50,947 bases of DNA, taken from NCBI GenBank assembly GCA_903835185.1, contig CAILLX010000220.1, positions 1 to 50,947 on the forward strand. The letters are read 5' to 3'. Numbering within the stretch: position 1 is the first letter of the stretch; every line of letters begins with the position of its first letter. Shown here piece after piece: positions 26,381-36,800 of the stretch. Position numbers and translations under genes: made by a program. This DNA comes from an uncultured bacterium (GTDB lineage: Bacteria > Cyanobacteriota > Vampirovibrionia > Obscuribacterales > Obscuribacteraceae). Under the pieces are notes generated by a model, which worked only from the letters and a program-made list of their open reading frames with translations, was not told the DNA's origin and did no database searches.

Positions 26381-26680
26381 GTGAGCGCTCCTCACCAAGA
26401 GATAAAAAGGTTGGTGGCTGATGCCATCTTCTCGCCTGCAGCTTTAAAAAATCTGACAATCAGTATGGTTGCAGAAAATATCCCTCTTGTTGAGGCCTTT
26501 TGGCTGGCAGCTGCCTTACATGTTTTGCTCCTTCCTGTCTTATGGTGCATGGGTTGGGCTTTGCCATGGCCGAAATCGCCGGTAGTGACATCAGTAATTG
26601 AAATTGACCTGAGCTGTTGGCCGCGGCTTGGTAAGGCTAAGAAGCTGTTTGAGTTCAGGGATCCACGTTTCAATAATTAG
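26381..26680 (+). CDS. Small membrane protein resembling a TonB-like N-terminus
   Basis: A 99-residue protein with one strong membrane span (FWLAAALHVLLLPVLWCMGWA, about residues 46-67), a cytoplasmic N-terminus of about 40 residues, and a short tail that includes VVTSVIEIDLSCWP and FEFRDPRFNN. The membrane span followed by VxxVIEIDL resembles the N-terminal part of TonB-like energy transducers, but the Pro-rich linker and C-terminal domain are missing, so it may be a stand-alone relative. The GTG start has GGAGAGG 8 nt upstream. It is divergent from the envelope operon, with 50 nt between. Confidence 0.6.
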   Translation: MSAPHQEIKRLVADAIFSPAALKNLTISMVAENIPLVEAFWLAAALHVLLLPVLWCMGWALPWPKSPVVTSVIEIDLSCWPRLGKAKKLFEFRDPRFNN

Positions 26681-27122
26681 AGATTTTTAGGTGAGCTTTG
26701 CGCCGGTTCCTTTAATATGAAAATGCTCATATAGGCAATACAGAGCCGGATCCCGGCTGGATGTCAGGTAGTTCCTGGCAAGCATTGAACTCTTCTTTAT
26801 AACCCAGCGTTATCACAGATATACGCATGCTTCCAGCTGGGCATACTTATGCCACATGCTGGGGCACAGGTGAGTTCTATGCGCTGAAGGTCGAGCAGGA
26901 GTCTCTGTGCTCATGTACTGGTGAGACGTTCACAATCTGGTGGAGCTTAACTCTAGCACCATTTTTAATGAGGTATTTTTTGTGACTTCCAGTATGCTAG
27001 CCTCAGATCGAGATATCTTTTTAGCTAAACCAGGCGAAATAGCGCCAGGAGGAGCCGAATCGATATATAAGATCGGCCAGAAATATATTCGCAATCCAGC
27101 AGGTTCACTAGCGGGAGTATCA
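26681..27122. other. Gene-less stretch or recJ 5' extension
   Basis: About 440 nt. An in-frame extension of recJ reaches a GTG at 26940 but has no ribosome binding site there and no recognisable domain, so I treat the stretch as leader DNA. Nothing else is clear: no tRNA, hairpin terminator or strong promoter match. Confidence 0.4.
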
Positions 27123-29768
27123 GTGTCAGTATCAATCAGCGGCAAGGAATGGAGATTTCCTCCTGAAATTCAGGTAGATGACACGCTTAAGGAAGCTGCA
27201 GGTGGCTCGCTCCTCCTGTCAAAACTTCTTACGAGACGTGGTATTCATACGGCAGCTGATGCTGAGATCTTTTTGCATCCTGACAAGTACAGTCCAAGCA
27301 GCCCGATGGAGCTGCCAGATATGCCGCGGGCCATCATGCGCGTTAGCCAGGCAATTGCACAAAAGGAGCATATCACCATATATGGTGACTATGATGTCGA
27401 TGGTGTTACCGGCACTGCTGTCCTGGTTTCAGTCTTGCGCAAGATAGGCGCCGATGTCGACTTTTATATACCCAACCGAGATGGTGAAGGTTACGGTCTC
27501 AATCTCAAAGCAATCAGTATTCTTGCCAGTAAGAGAAGAACAAAGCTTCTCATTACCTGTGATTGCGGAGTAGGAAATTTTGCCGAAGTTAATTTCGCTC
27601 GCTCTCTTGGGGTGGATACAATTGTCACCGATCATCACACCATGCCCGAAATGTTACCGCCAGCAGTAGCAATTTTACATCCAAAGCGACTGACTGAAGA
27701 GCACCCGCTCTGGCATCTTCCTGGGGTCGGTGTTGCTTATAAGCTGTGTGAAGCTCTGTTGCTTGACAGGGGTTGTCCTGACGAAATCGGACAACTGCTC
27801 GATTTTGTCACTTTAGGTATGATTGCAGATCTGGTTCCGCTAGTTCGCGAAAATCGCTATCTGGTTCAGATTGGTTTGCCCAGGCTCGTAGAGTCGAGTA
27901 GACCCGGATTGAAAGCGTTGTTATCGCAAGTTAAAATGAGTGGCGGCACCGATATGGTAGGCTTTGGGCTGGCTCCAAGAATAAATGCGGTAGGACGTCT
28001 CTCTGATGCCACAACGGCTGTAGAGCTGATGCTGACAGACGATACTGCCACAGCTGAAAAGATAGCAGCCCAGTTGAAAACGGAAAATCTTCGCCGGCAG
28101 GAACTTTGCGATCAGATATTCCACGAGGCAGAGCAGATGCTTGCCCAGAGGAGCGACCTGTCTACCAGTAGAGCGATTGTCATCTACAAAGAAGGCTGGC
28201 ATCACGGAGTAGTTGGCATTGTCGCCTCCCGTCTGGTCGATAAGTATCACAGACCGGTTTTTATAGGTGAGCTTGATCCAGACGAGAAAATAGTGCGTGG
28301 GTCGGCCAGGGGTGTCGATGGCATCGATATTTATGAAGTGCTGAAAGCTAACGAGCAGCTGCTAAACCGTTGGGGCGGGCACAAGGCTGCTGCCGGATTT
28401 GCACTTGATGCCGATAAGGCAGAGACCTTTGTTCGAGCTATAACTGCTACCTGTAATCAGCTTCTCAGTGAACAAAGCTTAAGAGCTGTGCTCGAACTGG
28501 ATGCTGTTCTGGCACCGTCTGAAATGTCGATGGAGTTGGTCAGGCAGCTTTCCAAGCTGGCACCGTTTGGCATGGGCAATAAAAAGCCGCTTCTCTCCAT
28601 GAGACGTCTGGTTTGTACTGGCAGCAGAGCTCTCGGCAAAGAGGGCAAGCACAGCCGGATCATTCTTCGGGATCCGGATTCTAAAAGTGTATTCGAAAGC
28701 GTGATGTGGAACAGTAAGGGACGGATACCGCCAGATAATCAGATGCTGGACGTAGCCTTTAACGCTGAGATTAACAGTTATAACGGGCAGGATAAGCTTC
28801 AGCTCATGCTGTCTGACTGGATGAATGTAAACGGCGATGAAGGTAAGAAGTCATCTCTTGCTGCCAGTGTCACAAATCCCCAACAGTCAGGTTTTCTTGC
28901 CTGTACAAGTGAGCCGGTAGTGGAGCTAGCAGTTGGGCAAGAATGGGTGGCAACGGCTTCGCGTGATCTGGTAATTGCCGACAGTGGTTCATCTGCTGTT
29001 GACAATAGTGGCACACCAGCGGCGGTGCGTACTGATCGCTTGGCGACAACTAACATTACCTGGAAAGATCTGCGCGATCATAGTGATGCTGAAGCATTGC
29101 TCCAGGCAGCAAGTCGGAAGCTGGGGGCGCAGCTGGCTGTTTTTAACGAGACTTTAAGTGCGAGCAGGTCAGCAACTTTTGTCGATAGAACCACCATAGG
29201 CAAACAGTCGCACCTGCTGCTCTGGCAGTATCCGCCGTCGGCGCAGCTGTTTAAGACTCTTATCGAGAAGTCGGGGGCACGCCACATCTACCTGCTCCGC
29301 TCGCAAGCTCAGATAGCGGATAATCCTTCTGAGTTTCTACGCAAGCTTACCGGTCTTGTCCGCTTTGCAATCAACAAGCGTGATGGGTTAGCGCAGGGAG
29401 ATAAGTTGGGCGCAGCACTCGGCACGACCAAAATGGCGATTGCCTTAGGATTGACAATCTTGCGCAAGCTGAATGTCATCGATTGGTTTGCCGAGGACGG
29501 CTGGATACATTTAGATCTTCTGGATAATCCGTTAAGCTCTGCTGAAAAGTTATCAGAATTCCGCCAGCTTGCCAGCTGTCTTGCTGACATCCATGAGTTC
29601 CGGCGCTGGTGTGCTGAGGGCAGCCTCAAAGAGTTACAATTGTCAGTTACGCCAAATCAAATAGACTTGAGCACTTGGCAGGGCGCACCCAGGAGGGCAG
29701 TCGATGAATTGCAGGACTCACGAGACAACGACGACACAATCGGAGCTGTTGCCGTTGGCGCAGAGTAA
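27123..29768 (+). CDS. recJ: Single-stranded-DNA-specific exonuclease RecJ
   Basis: 5'-3' exonuclease in recombination and mismatch repair. The DHH phosphoesterase motifs are present (numbered from the GTG at 27123): YGDYDVDG with Asp89, Asp91 and Asp93, ITCDCGVG near 147, and DHH at 170-172. The DHHA1 domain has GWHHGVVGIVASRL and GGHKAAAGFAL, and an OB-fold follows (KHSRIILRDPDSKSVFESVMW). A C-terminal region of about 290 residues continues past the OB-fold and resembles the extra domain of Firmicutes RecJ. GTG 27123 has GGGAG 5 nt upstream; upstream starts at 26940 (GTG) or 26994 (ATG) are possible but lack ribosome sites. Its last 65 nt overlap the start of apt. Confidence 0.93.
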   Translation: MSVSISGKEWRFPPEIQVDDTLKEAAGGSLLLSKLLTRRGIHTAADAEIFLHPDKYSPSSPMELPDMPRAIMRVSQAIAQKEHITIYGDYDVDGVTGTAVLVSVLRKIGADVDFYIPNRDGEGYGLNLKAISILASKRRTKLLITCDCGVGNFAEVNFARSLGVDTIVTDHHTMPEMLPPAVAILHPKRLTEEHPLWHLPGVGVAYKLCEALLLDRGCPDEIGQLLDFVTLGMIADLVPLVRENRYLVQIGLPRLVESSRPGLKALLSQVKMSGGTDMVGFGLAPRINAVGRLSDATTAVELMLTDDTATAEKIAAQLKTENLRRQELCDQIFHEAEQMLAQRSDLSTSRAIVIYKEGWHHGVVGIVASRLVDKYHRPVFIGELDPDEKIVRGSARGVDGIDIYEVLKANEQLLNRWGGHKAAAGFALDADKAETFVRAITATCNQLLSEQSLRAVLELDAVLAPSEMSMELVRQLSKLAPFGMGNKKPLLSMRRLVCTGSRALGKEGKHSRIILRDPDSKSVFESVMWNSKGRIPPDNQMLDVAFNAEINSYNGQDKLQLMLSDWMNVNGDEGKKSSLAASVTNPQQSGFLACTSEPVVELAVGQEWVATASRDLVIADSGSSAVDNSGTPAAVRTDRLATTNITWKDLRDHSDAEALLQAASRKLGAQLAVFNETLSASRSATFVDRTTIGKQSHLLLWQYPPSAQLFKTLIEKSGARHIYLLRSQAQIADNPSEFLRKLTGLVRFAINKRDGLAQGDKLGAALGTTKMAIALGLTILRKLNVIDWFAEDGWIHLDLLDNPLSSAEKLSEFRQLASCLADIHEFRRWCAEGSLKELQLSVTPNQIDLSTWQGAPRRAVDELQDSRDNDDTIGAVAVGAE

Positions 29769-30288
29769 GATTGATTGGCTGAAAAGCACAATTCGCGACA
29801 TCCCAGATTTCCCTAAACCAGGGATTATCTTTAAGGACCTGACTACGCTGCTTAACAACGCCGAGGCGTTTGCTTATGTCATTGATGTCCTTGCTGCGAA
29901 GTATCAGCCGATGCAACCTGCATATATTGCCGGCATAGAGGCACGCGGTTTTATTATTGGATCTGCGCTTGCTTATAAGATGGGTACAGGTTTTGTGCCA
30001 GTTCGTAAGCCTGGCAAACTTCCTTATCAGGTCGAGCGTCAGAGCTACCAGCTTGAGTATGGCTCCGACTCTGTTGAGGTTCATGTAGATGCTGTGCCGG
30101 ACGGCAGTACTGTAGTGCTTGTCGATGATCTGCTTGCCACAGGTGGCACTGCTCTAGCAGCTTATCAGCTGCTCGGCAAGGTTGGTGCCAATGTTGTCGG
30201 TATAGGTTTTGTCACAGAGCTAAGCTTCCTGTCAGGACGATGCAAACTTCCAGCCAACGTCGACATTTTCTCTATGCTTTCTTTCTAG
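29704..30288 (+). CDS. apt: Adenine phosphoribosyltransferase
   Basis: Salvages adenine with PRPP to AMP. Family motifs: IRDIPDFPKPGIIFKDLTTLL near the start, AGIEARGFIIGSALAYK for substrate binding, and the PRPP loop VVLVDDLLATGGTALA. The length of 194 is slightly above the usual 170-180 because of about 20 polar N-terminal residues. The ATG at 29704 has AGGAGGG 6 nt upstream, inside recJ, giving a 65-nt overlap; an in-frame TTG at 29755 would shorten it. The overlap suggests coupled translation with recJ, an arrangement seen in other bacteria where recJ, apt and relA cluster; relA is not here. Confidence 0.94.
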   Translation: MNCRTHETTTTQSELLPLAQSKIDWLKSTIRDIPDFPKPGIIFKDLTTLLNNAEAFAYVIDVLAAKYQPMQPAYIAGIEARGFIIGSALAYKMGTGFVPVRKPGKLPYQVERQSYQLEYGSDSVEVHVDAVPDGSTVVLVDDLLATGGTALAAYQLLGKVGANVVGIGFVTELSFLSGRCKLPANVDIFSMLSF

Positions 30289-30370
30289 AGATGCAGGCGC
30301 CGAAACGAGCACATCAGCTGCAAATCAAGAGTTGCAGCATGTTAGAATTACCACATCCAGGACGTCTTGA

Positions 30371-32107
30371 ATGGTTGCCAGAAACCCATTAGGTTTTTTA
30401 CCAGGATCCTTACCGACGGTCATGATGCAAAGCAAGCCAGAGAGCAGCGTGCCAGGAATGTCGGAGAGCCGAACCGATCTGCTCGCTACTGTTGCCGGAC
30501 TGCCTGCGCATCCCTTCCTTTTCGCTCTGGCTACGATCATGGCCACTCTTGGTGAAGTCAAGTTCGGACTGTTGTGGCAGGAATCTTTGCCGGCGCTCAC
30601 CATTCTGGAAATTATCATAGCAGTGGTTTTCGCCTGCTGCCTGCTTCTGGCGAAGGACAGGCACAAGGCCGGACTGGCAAGTTCGTCTTTTCTTGCCTGG
30701 TTCGTTCTTTATCGAGTAGCACTGGAAGGCACGGTGATGGTATCACGCTCGGTGTTATCGGCGCCGCTTCCCGCCTGGTTGTTCCTGCTTGTCTATTGCG
30801 TACTTGGAGTGGCCGGTCTGCTTGTTTTGTTGAAAGATAGATGGACCTTCAAGGAAAAAACCGTAACAATCCAGCACCAGTCCGCGACCGGGAGCCTCAA
30901 CCTGGTCTCCCTGATCATGATTGTTTTTAGCCTGCTTCCGTTGTATTTCTTCTACTCGGAGCTGGAACAATTGAGCGCGCAAATGCAAACGGAGATGCGT
31001 GCGGAGCTGAAACTGTCCGGTATTGTAGCCGCAAGAAAACCGGACATCTACTACATTATGGCCGACGGCTTCCCCGGCTCGCAGACCCTGCACGAATTCT
31101 GGCGATATGACAACACTCCATTCATTGATTTTCTGAAAGCGCGAAGATTCTGCGTCGTTGAGAAATCAGCCTCCAACTATGACCGCACCTTCTTTTCGCT
31201 TGCCTCCACGATGAATATGCAGTATTTGCATGATCCGGTCGGCTTCTACAAAAAGCATCCCGGTCACATGTATGCTTACGATTGGTTGAGCCAGCACAAC
31301 AGCGTCATGCGGCTGCTCAAACAACTGGGCTACAGGTTAATCAATGTTTCTTCGGGAGACGGCTCAACGAGGGATATGCCCGATGCCGATCTGAATATTG
31401 CCGCATCGCCTGTGAACATGTTCACGGCAGCATTTTTGCAACTGACGCCCATCTTCACTCTGGAAAGCTATTTCCATATGATCAGAGACCAGCTGATCCG
31501 TGTGGAATTGGCTCCCGGCGAACGCCTTCCTGAAATAGTGAAGATGGATTCTCCCAAGTTCGTGCTCATTCACAGCATGCTTTCGCATCAGCCTTACATA
31601 TTCGATGACAGGGGCAATCCTCTGCCGCTGGACCCGGCCCTGCAAAACCAGGCGGGAAATCCCGAGTCCTTTTTGAAGCAGCTTAAATTCACCGAATCTC
31701 AACTTGAAAAATGGATAGATATCATTCTGTCTTCTGCAAAGGAACCGCCGGTCATCATGCTTCAATCAGATCACGGACCTCAATTTGCCACCGACACAAT
31801 CAGTGAGTTCTATAACGAGCACATGCGCAATCTGGGGGCATACCTTGTTCCGGGTTGCGACAGGCCGCCGGATCAATCAATGACTAATGTGAACAGTTTT
31901 CGCCAGCTTTTCAACTGCTACTTTCAGGCAAACTTGCCTCCTCTCCCCAACAAAGCGTTTTGTGCCGCAAATGCCGATGATTTTGACCTGAAAGAAGTCT
32001 ATTCACAACTCGATTTTTCCCACGGCGATAAGGGCTGGCATTTTAAGACCATGCCGAACAAGGGAGAGATTATAAATCTCTTACACGCGAGCAAACCCGG
32101 CTTTTAG
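30371..32107 (+). CDS. Membrane-anchored sulfatase/alkaline-phosphatase-fold enzyme
   Basis: Five hydrophobic segments in the first 200 residues (around FLFALATIMATL, ILEIIIAVVFACCLLL, FLAWFVLYRVAL, WLFLLVYCVLGVAGLLVLL, SLIMIVFSLLPLYFFY) precede an extracytoplasmic domain. The domain starts KPDIYYIMADGFPGSQT with the first metal Asp and a Ser/Thr nucleophile candidate, and later has IMLQSDHGPQF with the metal-binding DHG. This arrangement is that of LtaS, phosphoethanolamine transferases and other membrane sulfatase-fold enzymes, so a role in surface lipid or polysaccharide modification is likely; the substrate is unknown. The first ATG is at 30371, with ATGs at 30422 and 30458 as alternatives; none has a strong ribosome site. 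The DNA looks richer in G/C third positions than its neighbours, a possible sign of transfer. Confidence 0.8.
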   Translation: MVARNPLGFLPGSLPTVMMQSKPESSVPGMSESRTDLLATVAGLPAHPFLFALATIMATLGEVKFGLLWQESLPALTILEIIIAVVFACCLLLAKDRHKAGLASSSFLAWFVLYRVALEGTVMVSRSVLSAPLPAWLFLLVYCVLGVAGLLVLLKDRWTFKEKTVTIQHQSATGSLNLVSLIMIVFSLLPLYFFYSELEQLSAQMQTEMRAELKLSGIVAARKPDIYYIMADGFPGSQTLHEFWRYDNTPFIDFLKARRFCVVEKSASNYDRTFFSLASTMNMQYLHDPVGFYKKHPGHMYAYDWLSQHNSVMRLLKQLGYRLINVSSGDGSTRDMPDADLNIAASPVNMFTAAFLQLTPIFTLESYFHMIRDQLIRVELAPGERLPEIVKMDSPKFVLIHSMLSHQPYIFDDRGNPLPLDPALQNQAGNPESFLKQLKFTESQLEKWIDIILSSAKEPPVIMLQSDHGPQFATDTISEFYNEHMRNLGAYLVPGCDRPPDQSMTNVNSFRQLFNCYFQANLPPLPNKAFCAANADDFDLKEVYSQLDFSHGDKGWHFKTMPNKGEIINLLHASKPGF

Positions 32108-32261
32108 TCCTGGACTTATCAACCCGACGCCCGACATCGAGCCTTCCAGACCAGGAGTTCTGACGTTTAGTCTCAGTACGCCTGCAGGCAGCTCCCTGGT
32201 TGTCTCTGTTTTTGCTGAATACTATGCAGCAGCACGTCTTGTGTTGCTCAGAGGCAAGCAG

Positions 32262-33683
32262 CTACGATTGAAGGAAGTTCTTGAGAGCCGAAGGCGGCCA
32301 GGCGGCACTTATTGGTTTAGCTGATCTTTCATGAATTGACCACAACAGTAGTTGAGATGGTGTTTCATCTTTGTTGTCCTTGGCGCAAGGTGCCACCAGG
32401 CACAGTTCATTGGCTGAGCGAAAAGATGGTATGACAAGAAGCTTTTTGTAAGTAGCGTCGGGCTGCACTGTTTGGATAGATCTGTCAGCTATAGTAAGCA
32501 AAGCGGTAGAGCCGCAGGAGCCTGGAATCGCTATCTTGCTGCCATCCTGACTAACTTCGAAATACTCAGGCAAGCTGCCAGAATCATCTTTGAACTGTCG
32601 TGGCAGGAGTGGCACCACCTGTCTGCCTGGATCGAGTGCAAATAGCGACAGGCGGGCAGGCAGATCAGTTGCGGTGCAGGGCAGGAGTAGATCAGCGCTA
32701 CTGAAGAAGATCCGGCCATCCTTCTGGCACCGCACGCGTGCATTTTGCTGGAAAGGTAGGTCGACAAGACACACGGGCGCATAAGGTCCTGTCGTAAGGT
32801 TGCCGTGTTCATCAGACACAGTAATACTGAGCAGGGAAGCTAGCTGGAGATGCCCCAGAGGATTATTGTTCTTCTGTATAAAGATAACGCTTTGGCTGTC
32901 AGGCGACCAGTCAGGGAAGCGAGATGCACTCTCACTGAGCAGGCGGAGGGAAGTCGAAGCAGTAGGTGTTAGCGACAGGCGGTGGCAGCCATCGGAGGCC
33001 GATTTTGGTGATTGCACAATGACAACTTTCTGTCCGTCAGGAGAGAGTCTAATCCCATCAACTTTTTGTGTTGTTTTAAGCAACACAGTTTCTTCAAGCA
33101 GTGAAGTCCAGTTTACAGCTGCCACTTCTACTTGCCAGGAATTGACAGTTACTGCTTGAAGCTCCCGCCAGTGCGTACCGCAGATATCAGTTAAGGAGCG
33201 ATTACAGTGAGCAAGGAGATAGAGCACAGCTTCTTGAGGCTCTGTGAGCTTATTAACTTGTTCGTTGGAGGAGAGTTTGTCAAAGTCTGCGTGACAGGAT
33301 CGGATTGCTTGTTCGAGCACAGCTGACTCGTGGCTAATCTGTGCCACTTCCTTGGCTGAGAGCAACTGCTTGAGCTTCTCCCAGCTGCCGATCTGTGTTG
33401 ACTTGACCAGAACAGCGTGTTTTGAATCTGGCATCCACTCTAGCTGTTCGATATCTGCAGCCAGCATTGGAGACAGGCTGCCATCAGTGTAGCCCAGATG
33501 CAAACCGTCTCCTGCAATTACAGCCATTGTTCTGGCGTCAGGCGTCCAGACAACTCGATTGGACGGTTGCTCATCACAGGCGGTTGTCACTAGCGCAGCA
33601 GCAAGCACCAGCAAAAGTTTGCCTAAGTTGTGCAGAGCTACCCTCCATTTCGTGCCGCTTCCCAGTGTTGATTGCTCTGCCAT
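32262..33683 (-). CDS. Lipoprotein with TolB/WD40-like beta-propeller repeats
   Basis: The ATG at 33683 (GAGGA 7 nt upstream) opens a lipoprotein signal: LGKLLLVLAAALVTTAC, with a normal lipobox before the Cys. The mature part has short repeats of the PD40/TolB type: VVWTPDARTMAVIAGDG, EWMPDSKHAVLV, LSPDGQKVVIVQ, FPDWSPDSQSVIFIQ and VSQDGSKIAIPG, consistent with a beta-propeller. The frame remains open to 33962, overlapping the transporter gene, but the ribosome site and lipobox decide for the internal start. It lies 167 nt downstream of the RND transporter on the same strand and is probably in its operon. Function unknown; propellers of this kind often bind other envelope proteins. Confidence 0.8.
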   Translation of the reverse strand: MAEQSTLGSGTKWRVALHNLGKLLLVLAAALVTTACDEQPSNRVVWTPDARTMAVIAGDGLHLGYTDGSLSPMLAADIEQLEWMPDSKHAVLVKSTQIGSWEKLKQLLSAKEVAQISHESAVLEQAIRSCHADFDKLSSNEQVNKLTEPQEAVLYLLAHCNRSLTDICGTHWRELQAVTVNSWQVEVAAVNWTSLLEETVLLKTTQKVDGIRLSPDGQKVVIVQSPKSASDGCHRLSLTPTASTSLRLLSESASRFPDWSPDSQSVIFIQKNNNPLGHLQLASLLSITVSDEHGNLTTGPYAPVCLVDLPFQQNARVRCQKDGRIFFSSADLLLPCTATDLPARLSLFALDPGRQVVPLLPRQFKDDSGSLPEYFEVSQDGSKIAIPGSCGSTALLTIADRSIQTVQPDATYKKLLVIPSFRSANELCLVAPCAKDNKDETPSQLLLWSIHERSAKPISAAWPPSALKNFLQS

Positions 33684-33849
33684 CGGATAGTCCTCGATCT
33701 TAGCTACAGCGCTGATTGTGTGCCCAGCATGCCTCTGAAAGTTGCTCTTCGCGCAACCGCCTGTAATCTCCGAAACGATCTGTAGTTTTTTGTTCAAGCT
33801 TGGATCAAGGTTTACTAATTGGACAATATTGAGCTCAGAGACAGCAGAG

Positions 33850-36800
33850 CTACTTTCTGAAGGCGAAACTTTCATCATCACAACTGTGTTCCTGGTCAAC
33901 CGGTGAGGCTTGCCGGTGGCGGCGAATGAACCTCTGCTCAAACCACTGCTGTATATCGTCAATGTAGGAGAATACTACAGGCACGACAACAAGTGTGAGG
34001 ATTGTTGATGTCATGAGTCCGCCTATGACTGCTACCGCCATTGGTGCTCTTGCTTCGGATCCTGCACCAATTCCCAGTGCAATTGGAGACATGCCGGCAA
34101 TCATGGCTACAGTTGTCATCAAGATTGGCGGCATGCGTGCCTCGCCAGCGCTGATAATCGCTTGACGGCGAGGAATTCCGGCTTTCATCGACATAATTGA
34201 GTATTCGACCAGTAAGATGGCATTTTTTGTCACTAATCCCATGAGCATAACTACGCCTATCAAAGCGTACATGCCGATTGATTTGCCTGTGACGAAAAGT
34301 CCTATGAGCGCGCCACCTAAGGCTAGCGGCAGCGAGATCATGATGGTCATTGGCTGCAAGAATCCTTCAAACAGAAGGACCAGTACTGCGTAGATCAGCA
34401 GAACGGCTGCTCCGATGGCGGATCCAAAACCTTCAAAAACGTCGCGCTGAATTTCAGCATCGCCGGATGGCTGCTCCCGTATGCCGTGCGGTAGCGACTT
34501 GTAGGCAGGCAGTTTGTGTACCTGCTCAAGAGCCTGCCCAAGAGTCAGTTTGCCGAGAAGACTGGATGAAATGGAGACCTGGCGGGCGCGGTCAAAGCGA
34601 TCAATCTGTGCTGCACCGCTTCCAAGGGCTACTTGAGCTACATTACGTAACGGAATCAGCCTGCCGTTATTACCTGTAACTTTCAGGTTGGCAATGATAT
34701 TTAAATCATTGCGATAGCCTGGATCTAGCTGCACGCGGATATTGATCTGGCGATCTTTTAAGTTAAACTTTGCCAGGTTGTAATCTGTATCGCCTAATGT
34801 GGCGATAAGTGCAGTGCGGGCAATGGCCAGAACGGACACTCCTTGCTCGGCAGCTCTGGCAAAATCTGGGCGCACAATAATTTCGGGTCGCAGCAACGAG
34901 GCGCTGGATGTAACATCAGAGAGACCTGGTAGTTTACGCATCTGATCTGTGAGCGCTTCTGCAGCAGAGCTGAGAGCGTCCGGGTCGTTGCCGGTGAGTA
35001 AGACCTTGAGGGGCTTTCCGGGCATGCCGGCAGCGCGGGAGAAGCCCAGGCGTGCTCCTGGCACGCTTAACAGCTCTGGTCGGACTGAGTCTTCAAACTG
35101 CTTCTGGCTGAGCTTCCGTTGACCCTTCGGCTTGAGAGAAATAAATAGATTAGCTGAGTTGACTCCGCTGGGACCGGCGGCACTGCTACCGCCAATCATT
35201 GCAAAGACAGAGTCCACTTCGCCGCGAGCTTTGAGAATGAAAGTTAGTCTGTCCACTGCTCGGCGTGTGTCGCTAATCCTTGAGCCGGGTTGCAGTTCAA
35301 CTTCAAGGAGCACCTTTCCGCGATCAACATCTCCTATGAGTGACGTGGGCAATAAAAAGATAGGAAAAAGACTGGCAACAAACACTCCGACTGCAATGGT
35401 CAGAGTCTTGGCGCGGTGTTGCATGGCCCAGACAAGAACGGTGTTATAAAAAACCGCCAGTTTGCCTGAGTGTTCCTTGGGCTGAATTGGTGTCATTGCA
35501 AAAGCGGCAATCATTGGTGTCACCATCCGTGCCACTGCCAGTGAGAAGAAGACTGCAACAGCCACAGTAAGCCCAAATTGTTTGAAGAATTGACCAGGTA
35601 TTCCACCCATAAAAGCTACCGGAATAAAGGTCACCAGGATTGTCATTGTTGTAGCAATAACAGCTAAGCCAATCTCGGCTGACGCATCGACAGCTGCTTT
35701 GTAAGGGGTCTTTCGCATCCTGATGTGGCGTACTATGTTCTCAATCTCGACGATGGCGTCATCGACCAGTATCCCTATGACCAGCGCCAGCCCCAGCAGC
35801 GACATGTTATTGAGAGTGAAGCCGCACCACTTCATGACAGCAAAAGTAGGTATGGCAGAAAGTGGCATGGCGAGCGCCGATATTAATGTTGCCCTCCAGC
35901 TGCGCAGAAATAGCCAGATGACGATAACAGCCAGGAGCGCACCCAAAATCAGCGCGTCCATAGATGCGTGATAAGACTCGCGCACAAATTCGGCAGTAGT
36001 AAAAATCTTCTTCAGTTTCAGTTCTGGTGGCAAAGTGTTTTTCAACTCAGCGAGCTTCTGGTCGACACCTCTCTCAACATCTGCCAGGTTGCTGCCGGTG
36101 CTGCGAACTACTGAGAAAGAGACCACTGGGGTCCCGTCTACTGTAGCCATCTGGCGCTGGTCGGCAGTGCTGTTGCACACTGTGCCTAAATTGTCCAGGC
36201 GAGCATAACGCCCGTTTGGGAGCATTATTCTTGTGGCGGCAAGATCTGGCACTGATGATGCACTACCAAGAGTCCTGACCGATTCCTCCCCTGAGCCCAC
36301 TTCCATACGCCCGCCAGGAAGATTGATATTCAGTGCTCTGATCTGCGCGTTAACAGTCTCTGCTGTCACCCCTAACGCTTCAAGTGCCATCGGATTCAAA
36401 TTAATCCTTATCTCTCTGTCCACGCCACCGGAGCGCAAGACTTGACCAACGCCGGGTACCGAAAGAAGTGTGCGGGAGATGTCGTTGTCGACCAGCCAGC
36501 TCAGGTCTGATGCGGTCATATTCTCTGATGAGATGCTATAAGTTACAAAAGGACCGCCAATAAAGTCCAACCTTTCGATAATTGGTTCTTCAATACCCTG
36601 CGGCAACTTCTGTCTTATTTTGGAGATGGCATTGCGTACATCGTTGACCGCTCTGTCAGTGTTTGTTCCCAGCACAAATTCAATCTGAGTCAAGGAGCTT
36701 CCTTCGTTGACAGTTGATGTGATGTGCTTGATATTGCCGATGGCGGCAACAGAATCTTCTATCTTGCGTGTGACTTCTGTCTCGAGCTCAGCTGGTGCGG

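Noticed and set aside
26940..27122. RecJ extension to the GTG at 26940
   Set aside because: No ribosome site there and no match to the RecJ N-terminus; the GTG at 27123 with GGGAG is better, though not proven.
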